In this document: positions 1-7,850 of the stretch, one piece after another | Numbering within the stretch: position 1 is the first letter of the stretch | Layout of the letters: each line of letters begins with the position of its first letter | Source: Rickettsiaceae bacterium | GTDB taxonomy: Bacteria; Pseudomonadota; Alphaproteobacteria; Rickettsiales; Rickettsiaceae | Reading direction: 5' to 3' | Length of the DNA stretch: 12,336 bases | Assembly (NCBI GenBank): GCA_021741285.1 | Contig: JAIOYD010000018.1 | Location: forward strand, 1 to 12,336 | The notes under the pieces: generated by a model | Told to the model about the DNA's origin: nothing | What the model saw: the letters and a program-made list of their open reading frames with translations, nothing else | The model's database searches: none | Position numbers and translations under genes: made by a program

Positions 1-22
1 TATTTTCTATAGGCATAATTTA

Positions 23-69
23 AAATCCATAAGCTTTATACGCTAATTATACCATTTTCTTATGGATTT
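23..69. repeat. 11-bp inverted repeat near left edge
   Basis: The arms AAATCCATAAG (23-33) and CTTATGGATTT (59-69) are perfect reverse complements separated by 25 bases. The stem is AT-rich and no T-run follows on either strand, so it is not a convincing intrinsic terminator. It may be a remnant of a palindromic element or the edge of a neighbouring gene's untranslated region. A match of this length could also occur by chance in 12 kb of AT-rich DNA. Confidence 0.35.
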
Positions 70-87
70 CCTAAGTAGTTTATATAG

Positions 88-145
88 TAAAATCCCTTGC
101 TAATTCAGCTAAAGAGACTTCTGACGAAGAGACTAGATATAGTAA
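88..145 (-). repeat. Left copy of a degenerate dispersed repeat
   Basis: Read on the minus strand, bases 134-115 match plus-strand bases 12201-12220 at 17 of 20 positions. A looser similarity runs on toward an ATTTT end in both copies. The core includes AGTCTCT-N-CGTCA. Both copies lie in non-coding DNA at opposite ends of the window and in opposite orientation. They may belong to a species-specific intergenic repeat family. The alignment was made by eye and the outer limits are approximate. Confidence 0.35.
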
Positions 146-191
146 AAAAAGTAAAAGGGGGCATCCTAAACTTGGTTTTGTGACGCCCCCT
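143..191 (-). terminator. Intrinsic terminator of the SBP-TRIC fusion gene
   Basis: On the minus strand AGGGGGCGTC (191-182) pairs with GATGCCCCCT (165-156). This is a 10-bp, mostly G:C stem with one G-U pair and a 16-base loop. A T-rich tail (TTTTACTTTTTTT) follows at once. It lies 29 bases after the stop codon of the gene ending at 220. It is the strongest terminator in the window and marks the end of the leftward transcription unit. Confidence 0.85.
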
Positions 192-219
192 GTTCCTCTC
201 TTGAATTTAATTAGTAACT

Positions 220-1785
220 TTAGCTCTTTTCTCCCGAAACTTCTAGGATTTTTTTTGTTTCTAATTCCCCTCTAAATTTTAGATTAGGTAATTTTAGATA
301 ATATGCTGCTACTCTAGTAACAAATGCACCTATGGCTACTATAATTACAACATTTCTAATGGCAGTAGGATCTGGATTATGGGAATTAATGTCAAGATAT
401 ACACTGAATATTAAACCCCAAATGATTGAAACCTCTGCATTGATTGCCCCGTTTAAACAAATGATGTGATGCTCTTTGCGTAGTAAATCTCTTAGTATAC
501 CCCCACCATTTGCTGTTAAAAAAGCAAAGAACGGCCCCCACAATTCTATTGGTTCAATTCTGGCCATAATTACAATACAAACACCTGTAACAATAAAAGC
601 AGCCTGACCTAAAGCATCACCAAGCACAAGAATATTATCCCAAAAACGAGTTATCTGATCATCCTCATTTGCCTTTTTGTTATAATACTCAAGAAGCCTT
701 ATGGCAAAAAATCCAACAAGCACCACTATGATGATGTAATACATATATGACGGGGTGAGAAATATTCCCACTTCATCTCTATTAATCAATATATCACGCA
801 TTATGCCTCCTCCCGCTGAAGGAAGCATTGCAAACAAAAATGTACCAAATAAAGTGGCATTATCTTTAGCCGCAATAGCAATACCAGATATAGCAAATGC
901 CAGCGTGCCTATTACGCCAATAAAGTAAAACCACTGGGAATCTATAGTTTGAAGAAGCATTACAGGATAAAGATAGGTCTTGGCTATACTTTTAAATTCA
1001 TCACTAATGCTAAAATTCTTTATTTCTTGATTAAATTTATCTACCAGCTCAAGAGGCACTGTTTTTTTACTAAACATCAAATGAATTGGGGTTTTTATGT
1101 TAAGCTGAACTTCCTTAACAGCACTATTTGTTTTGTTATTTAAGATAGCCGCTGCTCCTACAACTCGATCAGAAATAAATCCATCTATTTCTCCCTTTAT
1201 TAGAGCATTCAGCGCCTCTACATCATTTGTGTATTTCTTAACTATATCTTGAGTTGTCTGATCAACTATGAAAAGGTTTATTTGCGGGTCTGCATATATG
1301 AATCCCTCGGTAACACCTAAAATATAATTTTGCAGTCTAACTTGAGCAAGAAATCCAGAAATAGATTTAAATTCTAGGGTCTTATTACTATCGCTTAGCG
1401 TAAATAAAGAATTTTCTTCAAATCTGTAGGGAACCGAAAAATAAACATATTCCGCCCTATTAGCTGTATATGTCGCACCAGCAGCTATATCTCTTTCTCC
1501 AGACTTCAAATCTTCCTGATGTTTCTTCCAATCAACTGATTCATATATTATGTCGACACCAACTCTTTTTTCTATACTTTTGACTAAATCAATATCCATC
1601 CCTGTCAAATTATAACCACTAGAAGTAATCTTATTAAATTGGTAAGGCTCCCACAAATACCATCCACCAAGCAACTTATTTTTGCTAAAACTTTCTGCAC
1701 ACTGAGATGAAGCCATGGCCTTATCAGAAGCATTCGCTGCGATAGATTGAATGAGTATAAGAATAAATGTTATTATATATTTCAT
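220..1785 (-). CDS. Periplasmic solute-binding domain fused to a TRIC/YadS (UPF0126) membrane domain
   Basis: The protein has 521 residues. A signal peptide covers about residues 1-19 (cleavage near ANA-S). Residues ~35-273 look like a family 3 solute-binding domain: GMDIDLV (62-68), the block around T107-R110 and FSVPY (116-120), then DGFISD (201-206). R110 and D206 sit where family members hold the ligand's carboxylate and amino groups, suggesting an amino-acid-like ligand. Residues ~286-497 are hydrophobic with two matching repeats, GGGIMRD (325-331) and GGGILRD (427-433), the signature of bacterial TRIC/YadS proteins, which form trimeric cation channels in studied homologues. No ABC permease or ATPase is nearby. 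My inference is a channel or transporter gated or fed by a periplasmic ligand. The family assignments are firm and the function is not. A 103-bp gap separates it from the gene upstream and a strong terminator follows it. Confidence 0.85.
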   Translation of the reverse strand: MKYIITFILILIQSIAANASDKAMASSQCAESFSKNKLLGGWYLWEPYQFNKITSSGYNLTGMDIDLVKSIEKRVGVDIIYESVDWKKHQEDLKSGERDIAAGATYTANRAEYVYFSVPYRFEENSLFTLSDSNKTLEFKSISGFLAQVRLQNYILGVTEGFIYADPQINLFIVDQTTQDIVKKYTNDVEALNALIKGEIDGFISDRVVGAAAILNNKTNSAVKEVQLNIKTPIHLMFSKKTVPLELVDKFNQEIKNFSISDEFKSIAKTYLYPVMLLQTIDSQWFYFIGVIGTLAFAISGIAIAAKDNATLFGTFLFAMLPSAGGGIMRDILINRDEVGIFLTPSYMYYIIIVVLVGFFAIRLLEYYNKKANEDDQITRFWDNILVLGDALGQAAFIVTGVCIVIMARIEPIELWGPFFAFLTANGGGILRDLLRKEHHIICLNGAINAEVSIIWGLIFSVYLDINSHNPDPTAIRNVVIIVAIGAFVTRVAAYYLKLPNLKFRGELETKKILEVSGEKS

Positions 1786-1888
1786 GTAGATGCTTAATTA
1801 GTAGTTTAAGATGTCCCTAATGACCAAGCTCCATATAGTCATTCGCCTTATATTACTATAATCTTAGTTTTATCTTAAAGATACAAAA

Positions 1889-2131
1889 CTACTTTTTTCT
1901 TAGTATTTTGAACTTGATTATTCCATAAGTAGTGATAGAAAGCCATAAGCACTCAATAATTACCAAAGCCAAATTCCAGGTATGACATAGAGAAAAGAGC
2001 AACATAATTGCTCCAACCAAGTTGAACAATAAGTAGCCCCAAGATGATGGTGTAAACTTCTCTGCCTGAAGCAAAAAAAATGAAGAAACAACCAAACCAA
2101 CACCGATTAAACCTATAACATCAGAAAACAA
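1889..2131 (-). CDS. Small CBU_0592-like integral membrane protein
   Basis: An 80-residue protein with about three hydrophobic segments (roughly 5-22, 31-49 and 52-73) and a basic tail (FKILRKK). The pattern of glycine near the start, the FNLVGAIMLL segment and a late tryptophan resembles the uncharacterised CBU_0592 family of small bacterial membrane proteins. Its function is unknown. The start codon is TTG: an in-frame stop lies three codons upstream and no ATG is available early. An AAAGG ribosome-binding site (2145-2141) sits 9 bases before it, supporting this start. It begins 17 bases after the serS stop and is probably co-transcribed with serS. No clear terminator follows it, so transcription may continue into the fusion gene. 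Confidence 0.7.
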   Translation of the reverse strand: MFSDVIGLIGVGLVVSSFFLLQAEKFTPSSWGYLLFNLVGAIMLLFSLCHTWNLALVIIECLWLSITTYGIIKFKILRKK

Positions 2132-2148
2132 ATACTTTTACCTTTATT

Positions 2149-3429
2149 TTATTTCTCTGCTTTTTTAATTGTCGAATCACCACCCATATAAGGCCTTAGC
2201 ACTTCTGGAATTGTTATTGAACCATCTGCATTTTGATAATTCTCTAAAATAGCAACAATAGTTCTACCTACAGCTAGCCCAGATCCATTTAAAGTATGAA
2301 CAAACGTTGTATTAGTAGCACCAAATTCTTTATATCTAGCTTTCATTCTTCTGGCCTGAAAATCACCGCAATTTGATATGCTAGAAATTTCTCTATACTT
2401 TTTCTGCCCTGGAAGCCAGACCTCTAGATCAAAAGTTTTTTGAGCTTGAAATCCCATATCTCCGCTACAAAGAAGCATTACACGATAAGGTAACTCTAAT
2501 CTTTTAAGAATTTCTTCAGCTGCATTCAACATTCTCTCATGTTCGAACCCTGACTCTTCTGGTACAGTAATAGTAACTAGTTCTACCTTACCAAATTGAT
2601 GGTTTCTTATCATCCCTCTAGTGTCCTTACCAGCGCTACCAGCCTCTGATCTAAAACACTCTGTGTAAGCAACATACCTTATTGGAAGCTCTTCTCTCTT
2701 TAAAATTAAATCTGCAACCATATTTGTAAGAGGCACTTCACCAGTAGGAATCAATCTAAATTTACCATCCTCTGTTACATAAGAATCTTCAGCTAATTTC
2801 GGCAACTGACCAGTATTATACATAGCTTCTGGCCTCACAAGCGCAGGGGGAGACGTTTCTTCAAATTGAAATTCTTCTGTGTGCGTGTCCAGCATAAAGC
2901 TAATTATAGCTCTTTCAAGTCTTGCAAGCGCGCCCTTCAGCGTAACAAACCTGCTACCTGAAATTTTTGCGGTTTGCTCGAAATCCATCATACCAAGATC
3001 AGTACCAAGTTCGAAATGCTCTTTTGCATTTTCTATAACATTCGGCTCTTTGAAGGTCCTGATTATCTTATTCATAGACTCGTCAGTGCCATATGGAACA
3101 TCCGCGGCAGGAAGATTAGGAAGATTGTCCATTATTTTCTGTAGTTTATCACTTTGACCCATTTTCGCGGACAATTCCACGAGCTTTTCATTAATATGTT
3201 CTACATCCCTTTTAATCTCTCCAGATTCTTTAGTTGAGCCTCCTTTAAAACTACCAAGTCTTTTTGTTTTAATATTTTTTGCTTGTTGAAACTGCTGAAT
3301 TAAAGTCGTAAGTTGTCTTTTTTCTTCATCAAGCTCAACTATTATACTTGAATCAAGTTTTATGCCTCTCTTTTGCAGTAGATTACTAAACTCTTGCTCA
3401 TTTTCTCTAATCCACTTTATATCTAACAT
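2149..3429 (-). CDS. serS: Seryl-tRNA synthetase
   Basis: A cytoplasmic class II aminoacyl-tRNA synthetase that charges tRNA-Ser (and tRNA-Sec where present) with serine. Its 426 residues are the usual length. Residues ~28-105 form the long charged coiled-coil arm that grips the tRNA long variable arm. The catalytic core follows: TGEVPL (229-234), motif 2 beginning [14 protein letters not shown] (259-272), [11 protein letters not shown] (351-361), and motif 3 [15 protein letters not shown] (382-396) with the trailing [11 protein letters not shown]. All expected catalytic segments are present, so it should be functional. It begins 3 bases after the tatC stop, and tatC-serS adjacency is also found in Rickettsia. 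The ATG at 3429 fits the family N-terminus ([10 protein letters not shown]), although the ribosome-binding site is weak. Confidence 0.98.
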   Translation of the reverse strand: MLDIKWIRENEQEFSNLLQKRGIKLDSSIIVELDEEKRQLTTLIQQFQQAKNIKTKRLGSFKGGSTKESGEIKRDVEHINEKLVELSAKMGQSDKLQKIMDNLPNLPAADVPYGTDESMNKIIRTFKEPNVIENAKEHFELGTDLGMMDFEQTAKISGSRFVTLKGALARLERAIISFMLDTHTEEFQFEETSPPALVRPEAMYNTGQLPKLAEDSYVTEDGKFRLIPTGEVPLTNMVADLILKREELPIRYVAYTECFRSEAGSAGKDTRGMIRNHQFGKVELVTITVPEESGFEHERMLNAAEEILKRLELPYRVMLLCSGDMGFQAQKTFDLEVWLPGQKKYREISSISNCGDFQARRMKARYKEFGATNTTFVHTLNGSGLAVGRTIVAILENYQNADGSITIPEVLRPYMGGDSTIKKAEK

Positions 3430-3432
3430 TTT

Positions 3433-4164
3433 TTACACTCTTTTTTTTTCTAGTAACTTACATAGTAATATCGAAAATTCATATAATAAAAGTAAAGGTA
3501 TTGCAAGTGCTATCTGGCTAAATACATCAGGGGGAGTTAAGATTGCAGCTACCACAAAAATTATAACTATAGCTATCCGTCTCTTGCGTTTCAATGCTTC
3601 TGTACTAATCAAACCGATCGATGATAATACTATCATTACAATTGGCAGCTGAAAAGATAGGCCAAAAGCTAACATCAGTTGTATAACCAAACTTAAATAT
3701 TCGCTGATCCTTGCTTCAAGAACAAGAGGCACCCCAACATCAACTTTTTCATAACTTATAAAAAATAACCAAGCATTCGGCATCACCAAATAGAACATGA
3801 AGAAACAACCACTATAAAAGAGTATTGGAGATAATGATAAAACACCAGCAATTATTTTTCTTTCTTCTTTGTGGAGACCGGGCCTAATAAAAGCATATAA
3901 TTGGTAACAACAAAATGGAAAAATTAGTATAACCGCTGCAAACGCTGAGATCTTAATATACGAAAAAAAAGCCTCCGTAAGACCTGTGTATATTATTTTT
4001 CTACTATTATCACCCGTAATCTCTACCAGAGGAGATAATATAATTCTGTATATATTATCACTGAACCAATAGCATAATCCAAAAGCAATTATGAACATCC
4101 CAAATAGCTTAAAAAAACGTTTTTTTAATTCTCTAAAATGTTCTCGAAATGTGTATTTTTCCAT
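3433..4164 (-). CDS. tatC: Twin-arginine translocase subunit TatC
   Basis: The inner-membrane component that recognises twin-arginine signal peptides and exports folded proteins. It has 243 residues and six predicted membrane segments. Family landmarks are the N-terminal cytoplasmic FREHFRELKKR (6-16), whose E12 corresponds to the signal-peptide-contacting glutamate, GLTEAFFSYIK (61-71), FIRPGLHKEER (92-102) with a second key glutamate, and TPPDVFSQ (210-217). No tatA or tatB is visible here, but in Rickettsiales these are often unlinked. serS follows after 3 bases. The 82 bases upstream contain a hairpin and a 9-bp direct repeat, so tatC could be separately expressed from the genes above it. 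I saw no convincing promoter there. Confidence 0.97.
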   Translation of the reverse strand: MEKYTFREHFRELKKRFFKLFGMFIIAFGLCYWFSDNIYRIILSPLVEITGDNSRKIIYTGLTEAFFSYIKISAFAAVILIFPFCCYQLYAFIRPGLHKEERKIIAGVLSLSPILFYSGCFFMFYLVMPNAWLFFISYEKVDVGVPLVLEARISEYLSLVIQLMLAFGLSFQLPIVMIVLSSIGLISTEALKRKRRIAIVIIFVVAAILTPPDVFSQIALAIPLLLLYEFSILLCKLLEKKRV

Positions 4165-4166
4165 AG

Positions 4167-4195
4167 TATGGCAAAGGCAGTTAAATTATGGCAAA
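4167..4195. repeat. 9-bp direct repeat just upstream of tatC
   Basis: TATGGCAAA occurs at 4167-4175 and again at 4187-4195, a 20-bp period, ending two bases before the tatC start codon. On the coding strand it reads TTTGCCATA twice. The spacing of about two helical turns would suit a dimeric regulator or a paired mRNA-binding site, but a chance duplication is possible. Confidence 0.3.
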
Positions 4196-4227
4196 CGACC
4201 ATTTGGCTTGATGCAAAAACATCAATT

Positions 4228-4249
4228 TAGGGAAGATACACCTTCCCTA
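4228..4249 (-). promoter_or_regulatory. Hairpin spanning the cvpA stop codon
   Basis: TAGGGAAG (4228-4235) and CTTCCCTA (4242-4249) form a perfect 8-bp stem with a 6-base loop. The cvpA stop codon TAG lies inside the stem. The next T-run on the minus strand (4219-4215) starts about 9 bases later and is contained in a second small hairpin (TGATG/CATCA, 4209-4224). This is weaker than a canonical intrinsic terminator. It may attenuate read-through into tatC or mark an mRNA processing or stabilising site. Confidence 0.45.
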
Positions 4250-4924
4250 TTCTTTTGCCGGAGATAGGTCATTGATGCTTTTATCCAAATGGATCTCAGC
4301 AGAAGAATTTATATCTATCGCCTTTTTCTTTATCTCCTCAACTACACCATCTTTATCAATATCTTTTGAACCTGGTAACTCAATATTACTTAGAACTCCA
4401 GCGGGAATGAATTTTACAACGTCTTTGAGTATACTCTCTAAATATGAAGTCATAAGTGCAGTTTTTAGCCACTCTGGATAATCGTCCTCTGAAAGATTAA
4501 ACACCAAATCTTCTACCGATTCAGCTTTTGAGTAAATTCCCGTAGCAAAAATTGCAGTAACCCAGAATAATATAACTGATATCAAAATACCACGAACAAA
4601 GCCCGCCACCACACCTAGTAACCGATCCAGAAAACCTTGGCTAATAACAGAAACCATCATTATCAAGCTAGAACAAATAAATGTAAAAACCACTAAAGAA
4701 AATATATAAGAAGAAACGCCGCTCGAAATTGAAACAATTAAATCATTATTGAAGTAGCTTGATAAAACAACTTTTACTTTAGGATAAAGCAATATAGTAG
4801 CAAATATAGAAGCTACAAAACCAAGAAAATTAATCACAATATGTATCATCCCTTTGTAAAGACCAAATAAAGATGATATTGAAATTATTGTTAAGATTAC
4901 TATATCGAACAAGGTTAAAGTCAT
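4247..4924 (-). CDS. cvpA: CvpA-family inner-membrane protein
   Basis: A 225-residue protein of the CvpA (colicin V production) family. Four hydrophobic segments lie in the first ~130 residues, followed by a charged, probably soluble tail. Family features are the opening FDIVIL...GLYKGMI (6-27), with the small loop glycines, and LDRLLGVVAGFVRGILI (99-115), the best conserved block. In other bacteria CvpA is linked to envelope integrity and stress tolerance, and its biochemical activity is unsettled. Here it starts 4 bases after the folate cyclo-ligase gene and so sits within the ppsR-to-cvpA transcript. Its stop codon is buried in a hairpin. The family call is strong and a specific role cannot be deduced. 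Confidence 0.85.
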   Translation of the reverse strand: MTLTLFDIVILTIISISSLFGLYKGMIHIVINFLGFVASIFATILLYPKVKVVLSSYFNNDLIVSISSGVSSYIFSLVVFTFICSSLIMMVSVISQGFLDRLLGVVAGFVRGILISVILFWVTAIFATGIYSKAESVEDLVFNLSEDDYPEWLKTALMTSYLESILKDVVKFIPAGVLSNIELPGSKDIDKDGVVEEIKKKAIDINSSAEIHLDKSINDLSPAKE

Positions 4925-4928
4925 AATA

Positions 4929-5525
4929 TCAGTTTTGATTAAATGAAATTATAGTTTTATCGGTAATTATATAGTCCATCTTAGTGTCATGTGATTCCCG
5001 TGGCAAGCACTCGTATAAATTTTCATGAAAACATACCCCAACTTTAGTAATCTTGGTTCCTATTTGAGCAAAATATTTGTCATAATATCCAGTCCCAAAC
5101 CCAAGTCTGTCACCCGATATGCTAAATGCCAACCCTGGTAAAATAGCAATGTGTGGCACTATTATAATATTATTGCTTGGCTGCTTTAATTTACCCGACA
5201 TAATAGTTTCAAGGGGAGAACCTACTTCATATTTTACAAAATCCATTTCTTCTCCTCTGATTTTAGGAAGGGCTACAGACCATTTTGAACCCGCTGCTAA
5301 GTTTAATAAATTAGGCTCACCTAGCATAGGACAATATAACCCCGTTATTAACTTTAATTTTTTTTCTGGAGAATAAGCTTTTTCGCTAACTTTAGAATAT
5401 AAAAAATCGCTGATATTTTTTACAATAATATCATTCTCCTTTAAATGATCTACCTTACTAAATTTTTTGCGATCCAAAAGTATTTTTTTTCTAAGATTAT
5501 TCTTTAGTTCTATGTAGATTTGCAT
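4929..5525 (-). CDS. 5-formyltetrahydrofolate cyclo-ligase
   Basis: A cytoplasmic enzyme (MTHFS, YgfA/FAU1 family) that converts 5-formyl-THF to 5,10-methenyl-THF using ATP, returning the stored folate to the one-carbon pool. It has 198 residues. Recognition features are the basic N-terminal helix (LRKKILLDRKK, 11-21), YCPMLGEPNL (64-73), and the signature PGLAFSISGDRLGFGTGYYD (130-149), which forms the nucleotide and folate pocket. Between IIIVP (120-124) and LAF there are about seven residues (HIAILPG) where many homologues have one or none. The usual EP dipeptide before this is QP (115-116). The start ATG is preceded by GGAG only 2 bases away, a tight spacing. It lies 6 bases downstream of dnaQ and 4 upstream of cvpA. 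Functionally it pairs with fmt, which also uses formyl-folates. Confidence 0.92.
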   Translation of the reverse strand: MQIYIELKNNLRKKILLDRKKFSKVDHLKENDIIVKNISDFLYSKVSEKAYSPEKKLKLITGLYCPMLGEPNLLNLAAGSKWSVALPKIRGEEMDFVKYEVGSPLETIMSGKLKQPSNNIIIVPHIAILPGLAFSISGDRLGFGTGYYDKYFAQIGTKITKVGVCFHENLYECLPRESHDTKMDYIITDKTIISFNQN

Positions 5526-5531
5526 ATCTCC

Positions 5532-6194
5532 TTAAAATATCTTTTGTATAAACTCTTTATAAAAAATTTGTTCCTCTTGAGTTGGTCGGATAACTATTTT
5601 ATTACCCAACACCTCGTCCAATGAATTTTTATCAGAATTATAACTTTTTGCTTCATTTATTATTACAAAACTAGTTTGCCTACCACCAGTAAGTTCTACA
5701 TATACTTCTGCAAGAAGCTCTGCATCTTTTAAGGCTCCATGATACTGCCTTGACGAGTTATCAACCTTAAATCTTCTACATAAAGCATCCAAATTTACTT
5801 TTGCACCAGGAAAAGTTCTTCTGGCTATTACCAGTGTGTCAATTGCATTTGCAAGCTCTAATGATGGTAAATTTAATAAGGAGAGTTCATGATTTAAAAA
5901 TTTAATATCAAACGGAGCATTGTGAATAACCATCTGACTATTATCAATAAATTTTAAAAAACTATCCGATATATCTTTAAATAATGGCTTATCTTTTAAG
6001 AATTCACTCGAAATCCCATGAATCCTATATGCTTCTTGCGGCATATCTCTTTCTGGGTTGATATAAAAATGGAATTTCTGCCCAGTTAGAACTTTATTTA
6101 CCATTTCCAAAGCCCCAATTTCGACTATTCTATGTCCGTCTCTTGGACTAAGCCCCGTTGTTTCTGTATCAAGTACTATTTCTCTAACTATCAT
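5532..6194 (-). CDS. dnaQ: DNA polymerase III epsilon subunit (3'-5' proofreading exonuclease)
   Basis: A DEDDh exonuclease that removes misincorporated bases during chromosome replication. The 220-residue protein shows Exo I with D9 and E11 (LDTETTGL, 8-15), Exo II with D96 ([14 protein letters not shown], 91-104) and Exo III with H152 and D157 ([15 protein letters not shown], 151-165). All five catalytic residues of the family are present. The short C-terminal tail after ~170 is where the protein would bind the polymerase alpha subunit. Its ATG overlaps the coaE stop by 4 bases (ATGA), implying translational coupling. The coaE-dnaQ pair beside the origin is also seen in Rickettsia. Confidence 0.97.
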   Translation of the reverse strand: MIVREIVLDTETTGLSPRDGHRIVEIGALEMVNKVLTGQKFHFYINPERDMPQEAYRIHGISSEFLKDKPLFKDISDSFLKFIDNSQMVIHNAPFDIKFLNHELSLLNLPSLELANAIDTLVIARRTFPGAKVNLDALCRRFKVDNSSRQYHGALKDAELLAEVYVELTGGRQTSFVIINEAKSYNSDKNSLDEVLGNKIVIRPTQEEQIFYKEFIQKIF

Positions 6195-6748
6195 ATTATT
6201 TTTTTAATTATTTCTATTATCTGTTCTTCTGCAGCTACTTCACTATCAATAACAAAATCAGCTTTTTCCATTTTTACTTCTTGAGGGAGTTGGGCTTTTT
6301 TTATTTTTTCAAAAGCATCAATATCTTTTATTTTTCTTAATTTTGCTCTTTCCCACCTAGTTTCTTCTGAACAAAACACACAAATTACTTTACTAAAATA
6401 TTTATCAAAACCAGTCTCAAATAGTAATGGGACCTCAGTAAAAACTAAATTCTCATTTTTATTATCAGATTCAAATTCTCTTATCCCTTTTCTTACAAGA
6501 GGATGAATTATGTTTTCTAGTTTTTGCTTCATAAGAGCATCATTGTAAATTATTTTAGCAAGTTTTGCCTTATCGAATTGTTGAAGACCTTTTATCTCTT
6601 GTTCGATTTGAAATTTAATACTTCTGTCCTGATATAATAATTTTACATAATCATCGCATGAAAAGGTCTTATATCCTAAATTTATTATGCAATTTATAAT
6701 ATGAGTTTTTCCTGTAGCAAAACTCCCTGTAACAGCAATATTTCTCAT
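6191..6748 (-). CDS. coaE: Dephospho-CoA kinase
   Basis: Catalyses the last step of coenzyme A synthesis, ATP-dependent 3'-phosphorylation of dephospho-CoA, in the cytoplasm. It has 185 residues, slightly short but complete. It shows a P-loop GSFATGKT (8-15), a DD pair (32-33) where the catalytic aspartate lies, the helix [14 protein letters not shown] (80-93) and EVPLLFETG (105-113). Lid arginines and the RxxxQ-like region follow near 135-155. The P-loop reads GSFATGKT rather than the more common GGIGSGKS, as in some Rickettsiales copies. The start codon overlaps the ppsR stop by one base (TAATG) and the stop overlaps dnaQ by four, so all three are coupled. Confidence 0.96.
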   Translation of the reverse strand: MRNIAVTGSFATGKTHIINCIINLGYKTFSCDDYVKLLYQDRSIKFQIEQEIKGLQQFDKAKLAKIIYNDALMKQKLENIIHPLVRKGIREFESDNKNENLVFTEVPLLFETGFDKYFSKVICVFCSEETRWERAKLRKIKDIDAFEKIKKAQLPQEVKMEKADFVIDSEVAAEEQIIEIIKKII

Positions 6749-7566
6749 TACTTTAATCTTTTTTTATGCTCATAATAAGCTCTCATAATAATTGCTGCTG
6801 TTTCTTCAATTGACCTCTGAGAAACATCTATTGTTTTCCAATCATTCTGCACACAAATTCTTTTTATTTGAAGACACTCATCTTGTACTATTTTTATATC
6901 AGTATAGTTAGACGTCTCTTTAACCTGTAAGAAATTCATTCTACTTTCTCTAATTTCAATCAATCTGTTTGGATTAATTATTAGGCCGAAAATTACCGGG
7001 TTATTCATTTTGGGCAAAAAATCTGGAAAAGGACAACCATGAACAAATGGAATATTTGCGGTTTTAAATCCGTTATAAGCTAAATATACAGAAGTTGGTG
7101 TTTTTGAAGTCCTAGAGGGCCCTATAAGGATAATATCTGCTTCTTCTAGGTCATCTATCGCTTGTCCATCGTCGTGTCTTAATGAATATTCTATTGCTTC
7201 GACTTTATCAAAATAAGTATCGTCAAATTTATTCGTATACCCCACTCCACTATCTGCAGTAGTGCCTATATATTCTGCTATTTCTTTAACAATTTTACTA
7301 ACAACCGATACACACGGTATTTTCATTTCGTAGCAAAATTTTTTTAATTCATTCCTTAAATTTTCATCAGAAATAGTGTATAGTATAATTCCAGGTTTTG
7401 TCCTTACTTTTTCAAAAACTTCTTGAAGAACGTTTAGGTTTCTTGTCATTGGCCAGTGATATTTTTTAACTTCTACATCACTAAATTTAGCAAGAGCTGT
7501 GTTTGCTGCATGCTTCACTGTTTGACCAGAAGACTCTGAAACTAAGTGAACTATTAGTTTTTTCAT
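6748..7566 (-). CDS. ppsR: Bifunctional pyruvate phosphate dikinase / PEP synthase regulatory protein (DUF299, RP001-type)
   Basis: A member of the PSRP family, which switches pyruvate phosphate dikinase or PEP synthase off by ADP-dependent threonine phosphorylation and on by phosphate-dependent dephosphorylation. It has 272 residues. Visible landmarks are VSESSGQTV (9-17), [24 protein letters not shown] (105-128, a conserved family block), the P-loop-like GPSRTSKTP (149-157), GCPFP (177-181) and LIEIRESR (202-209). The neighbouring-gene logic is strong: this is the gene numbered RP001 in R. prowazekii and it flanks the origin opposite hemE in Rickettsia and Caulobacter. No dikinase gene lies in the window. 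The ATG has no obvious ribosome-binding site. A perfect DnaA box lies 17 bp upstream of the start, so DnaA could affect expression. Confidence 0.95.
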   Translation of the reverse strand: MKKLIVHLVSESSGQTVKHAANTALAKFSDVEVKKYHWPMTRNLNVLQEVFEKVRTKPGIILYTISDENLRNELKKFCYEMKIPCVSVVSKIVKEIAEYIGTTADSGVGYTNKFDDTYFDKVEAIEYSLRHDDGQAIDDLEEADIILIGPSRTSKTPTSVYLAYNGFKTANIPFVHGCPFPDFLPKMNNPVIFGLIINPNRLIEIRESRMNFLQVKETSNYTDIKIVQDECLQIKRICVQNDWKTIDVSQRSIEETAAIIMRAYYEHKKRLK

Positions 7567-7583
7567 TTTATAAACATCGTCGT

Positions 7584-7592
7584 TGTGGATAA
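7584..7592 (-). promoter_or_regulatory. DnaA box, perfect consensus
   Basis: TGTGGATAA on the plus strand is TTATCCACA on the minus strand, the high-affinity DnaA box. It is isolated on the ppsR side, 17 bp from that start codon, and could serve both origin assembly and repression of ppsR. Confidence 0.85.
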
Positions 7593-7652
7593 ATATTTAA
7601 TATTTCTCATTTTTTAACTGTTTTTTTCTTATAAATACAGATTTTACAACCA

Positions 7653-7681
7653 ACTATATACTATGTTGACAATTATGTGTA
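7653..7681 (-). promoter_or_regulatory. Possible promoter for the ppsR operon
   Basis: On the minus strand TACACA (7681-7676) and TATAGT (7658-7653) are separated by 17 bases. The -35 element matches consensus at 4 of 6 positions and the -10 element at 5 of 6. Transcription would start about 80 bp before ppsR and run through the DnaA box at 7584-7592. In such AT-rich DNA, chance matches are common. Confidence 0.35.
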
Positions 7682-7711
7682 GAACATAGGTAGTTTTCAG
7701 GTATACCCCAG

Positions 7712-7720
7712 TTATCCTCA
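7712..7720 (+). promoter_or_regulatory. DnaA box, one mismatch
   Basis: TTATCCTCA differs from the TTATCCACA consensus at the seventh base. It lies between the isolated ppsR-side box and the main cluster. It is supported mainly by its position in the origin. Confidence 0.5.
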
Positions 7721-7766
7721 ATTTCCAAGGTATTGCACACATACATATGCACTGTATAAAATTAGC

Positions 7767-7775
7767 TGTGGATAA
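7767..7775 (-). promoter_or_regulatory. DnaA box, perfect consensus
   Basis: The minus strand reads TTATCCACA. This is the left-most member of the cluster of four boxes (7767-7872) next to the A/T-rich unwinding region. Confidence 0.85.
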
Positions 7776-7829
7776 AATGAATAAATTTTAAAACAGTTTT
7801 ATGTATATAGAAAACAGAGCCAATAAAAT

Positions 7830-7850
7830 TGTTGATAAAAATGTGGGTAA
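7830..7850 (-). promoter_or_regulatory. Pair of one-mismatch DnaA boxes
   Basis: The minus strand carries TTATCAACA (7838-7830) and TTACCCACA (7850-7842) in the same orientation, 12 bp apart start to start. Each differs from consensus by one base. Paired weaker boxes like this fill last, as the DnaA filament grows, in well-studied origins. The first box overlaps TTGATA, a possible -35 element for hemE. Confidence 0.55.

Noticed and set aside
949-1143. Plus-strand open frame of 64 codons inside the fusion gene
   Set aside because: It lies wholly antisense to a well-supported gene, has no family resemblance and is biased in composition as expected from a shadow frame.
1861-1890. TATCT-TTA-AGATA hairpin after the small membrane gene considered as a terminator
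   Set aside because: The stem is 5 bp of weak pairs and is not followed by a T-tract on the minus strand.
2879-3652. Plus-strand open frames opposite serS and tatC
   Set aside because: They are antisense to genes with clear catalytic motifs and lack any recognisable domain or start signal.
7597-7617. Two TTAA motifs considered as a CtrA site
   Set aside because: The spacer is 13 bases, not the 7 required by TTAA-N7-TTAA, and TTAA is frequent in this composition.
7666-7694. Perfect TTGACA at 7666-7671 considered as a plus-strand promoter
   Set aside because: No acceptable -10 element lies 16-18 bases downstream, and the next gene in that direction is over 230 bp away.
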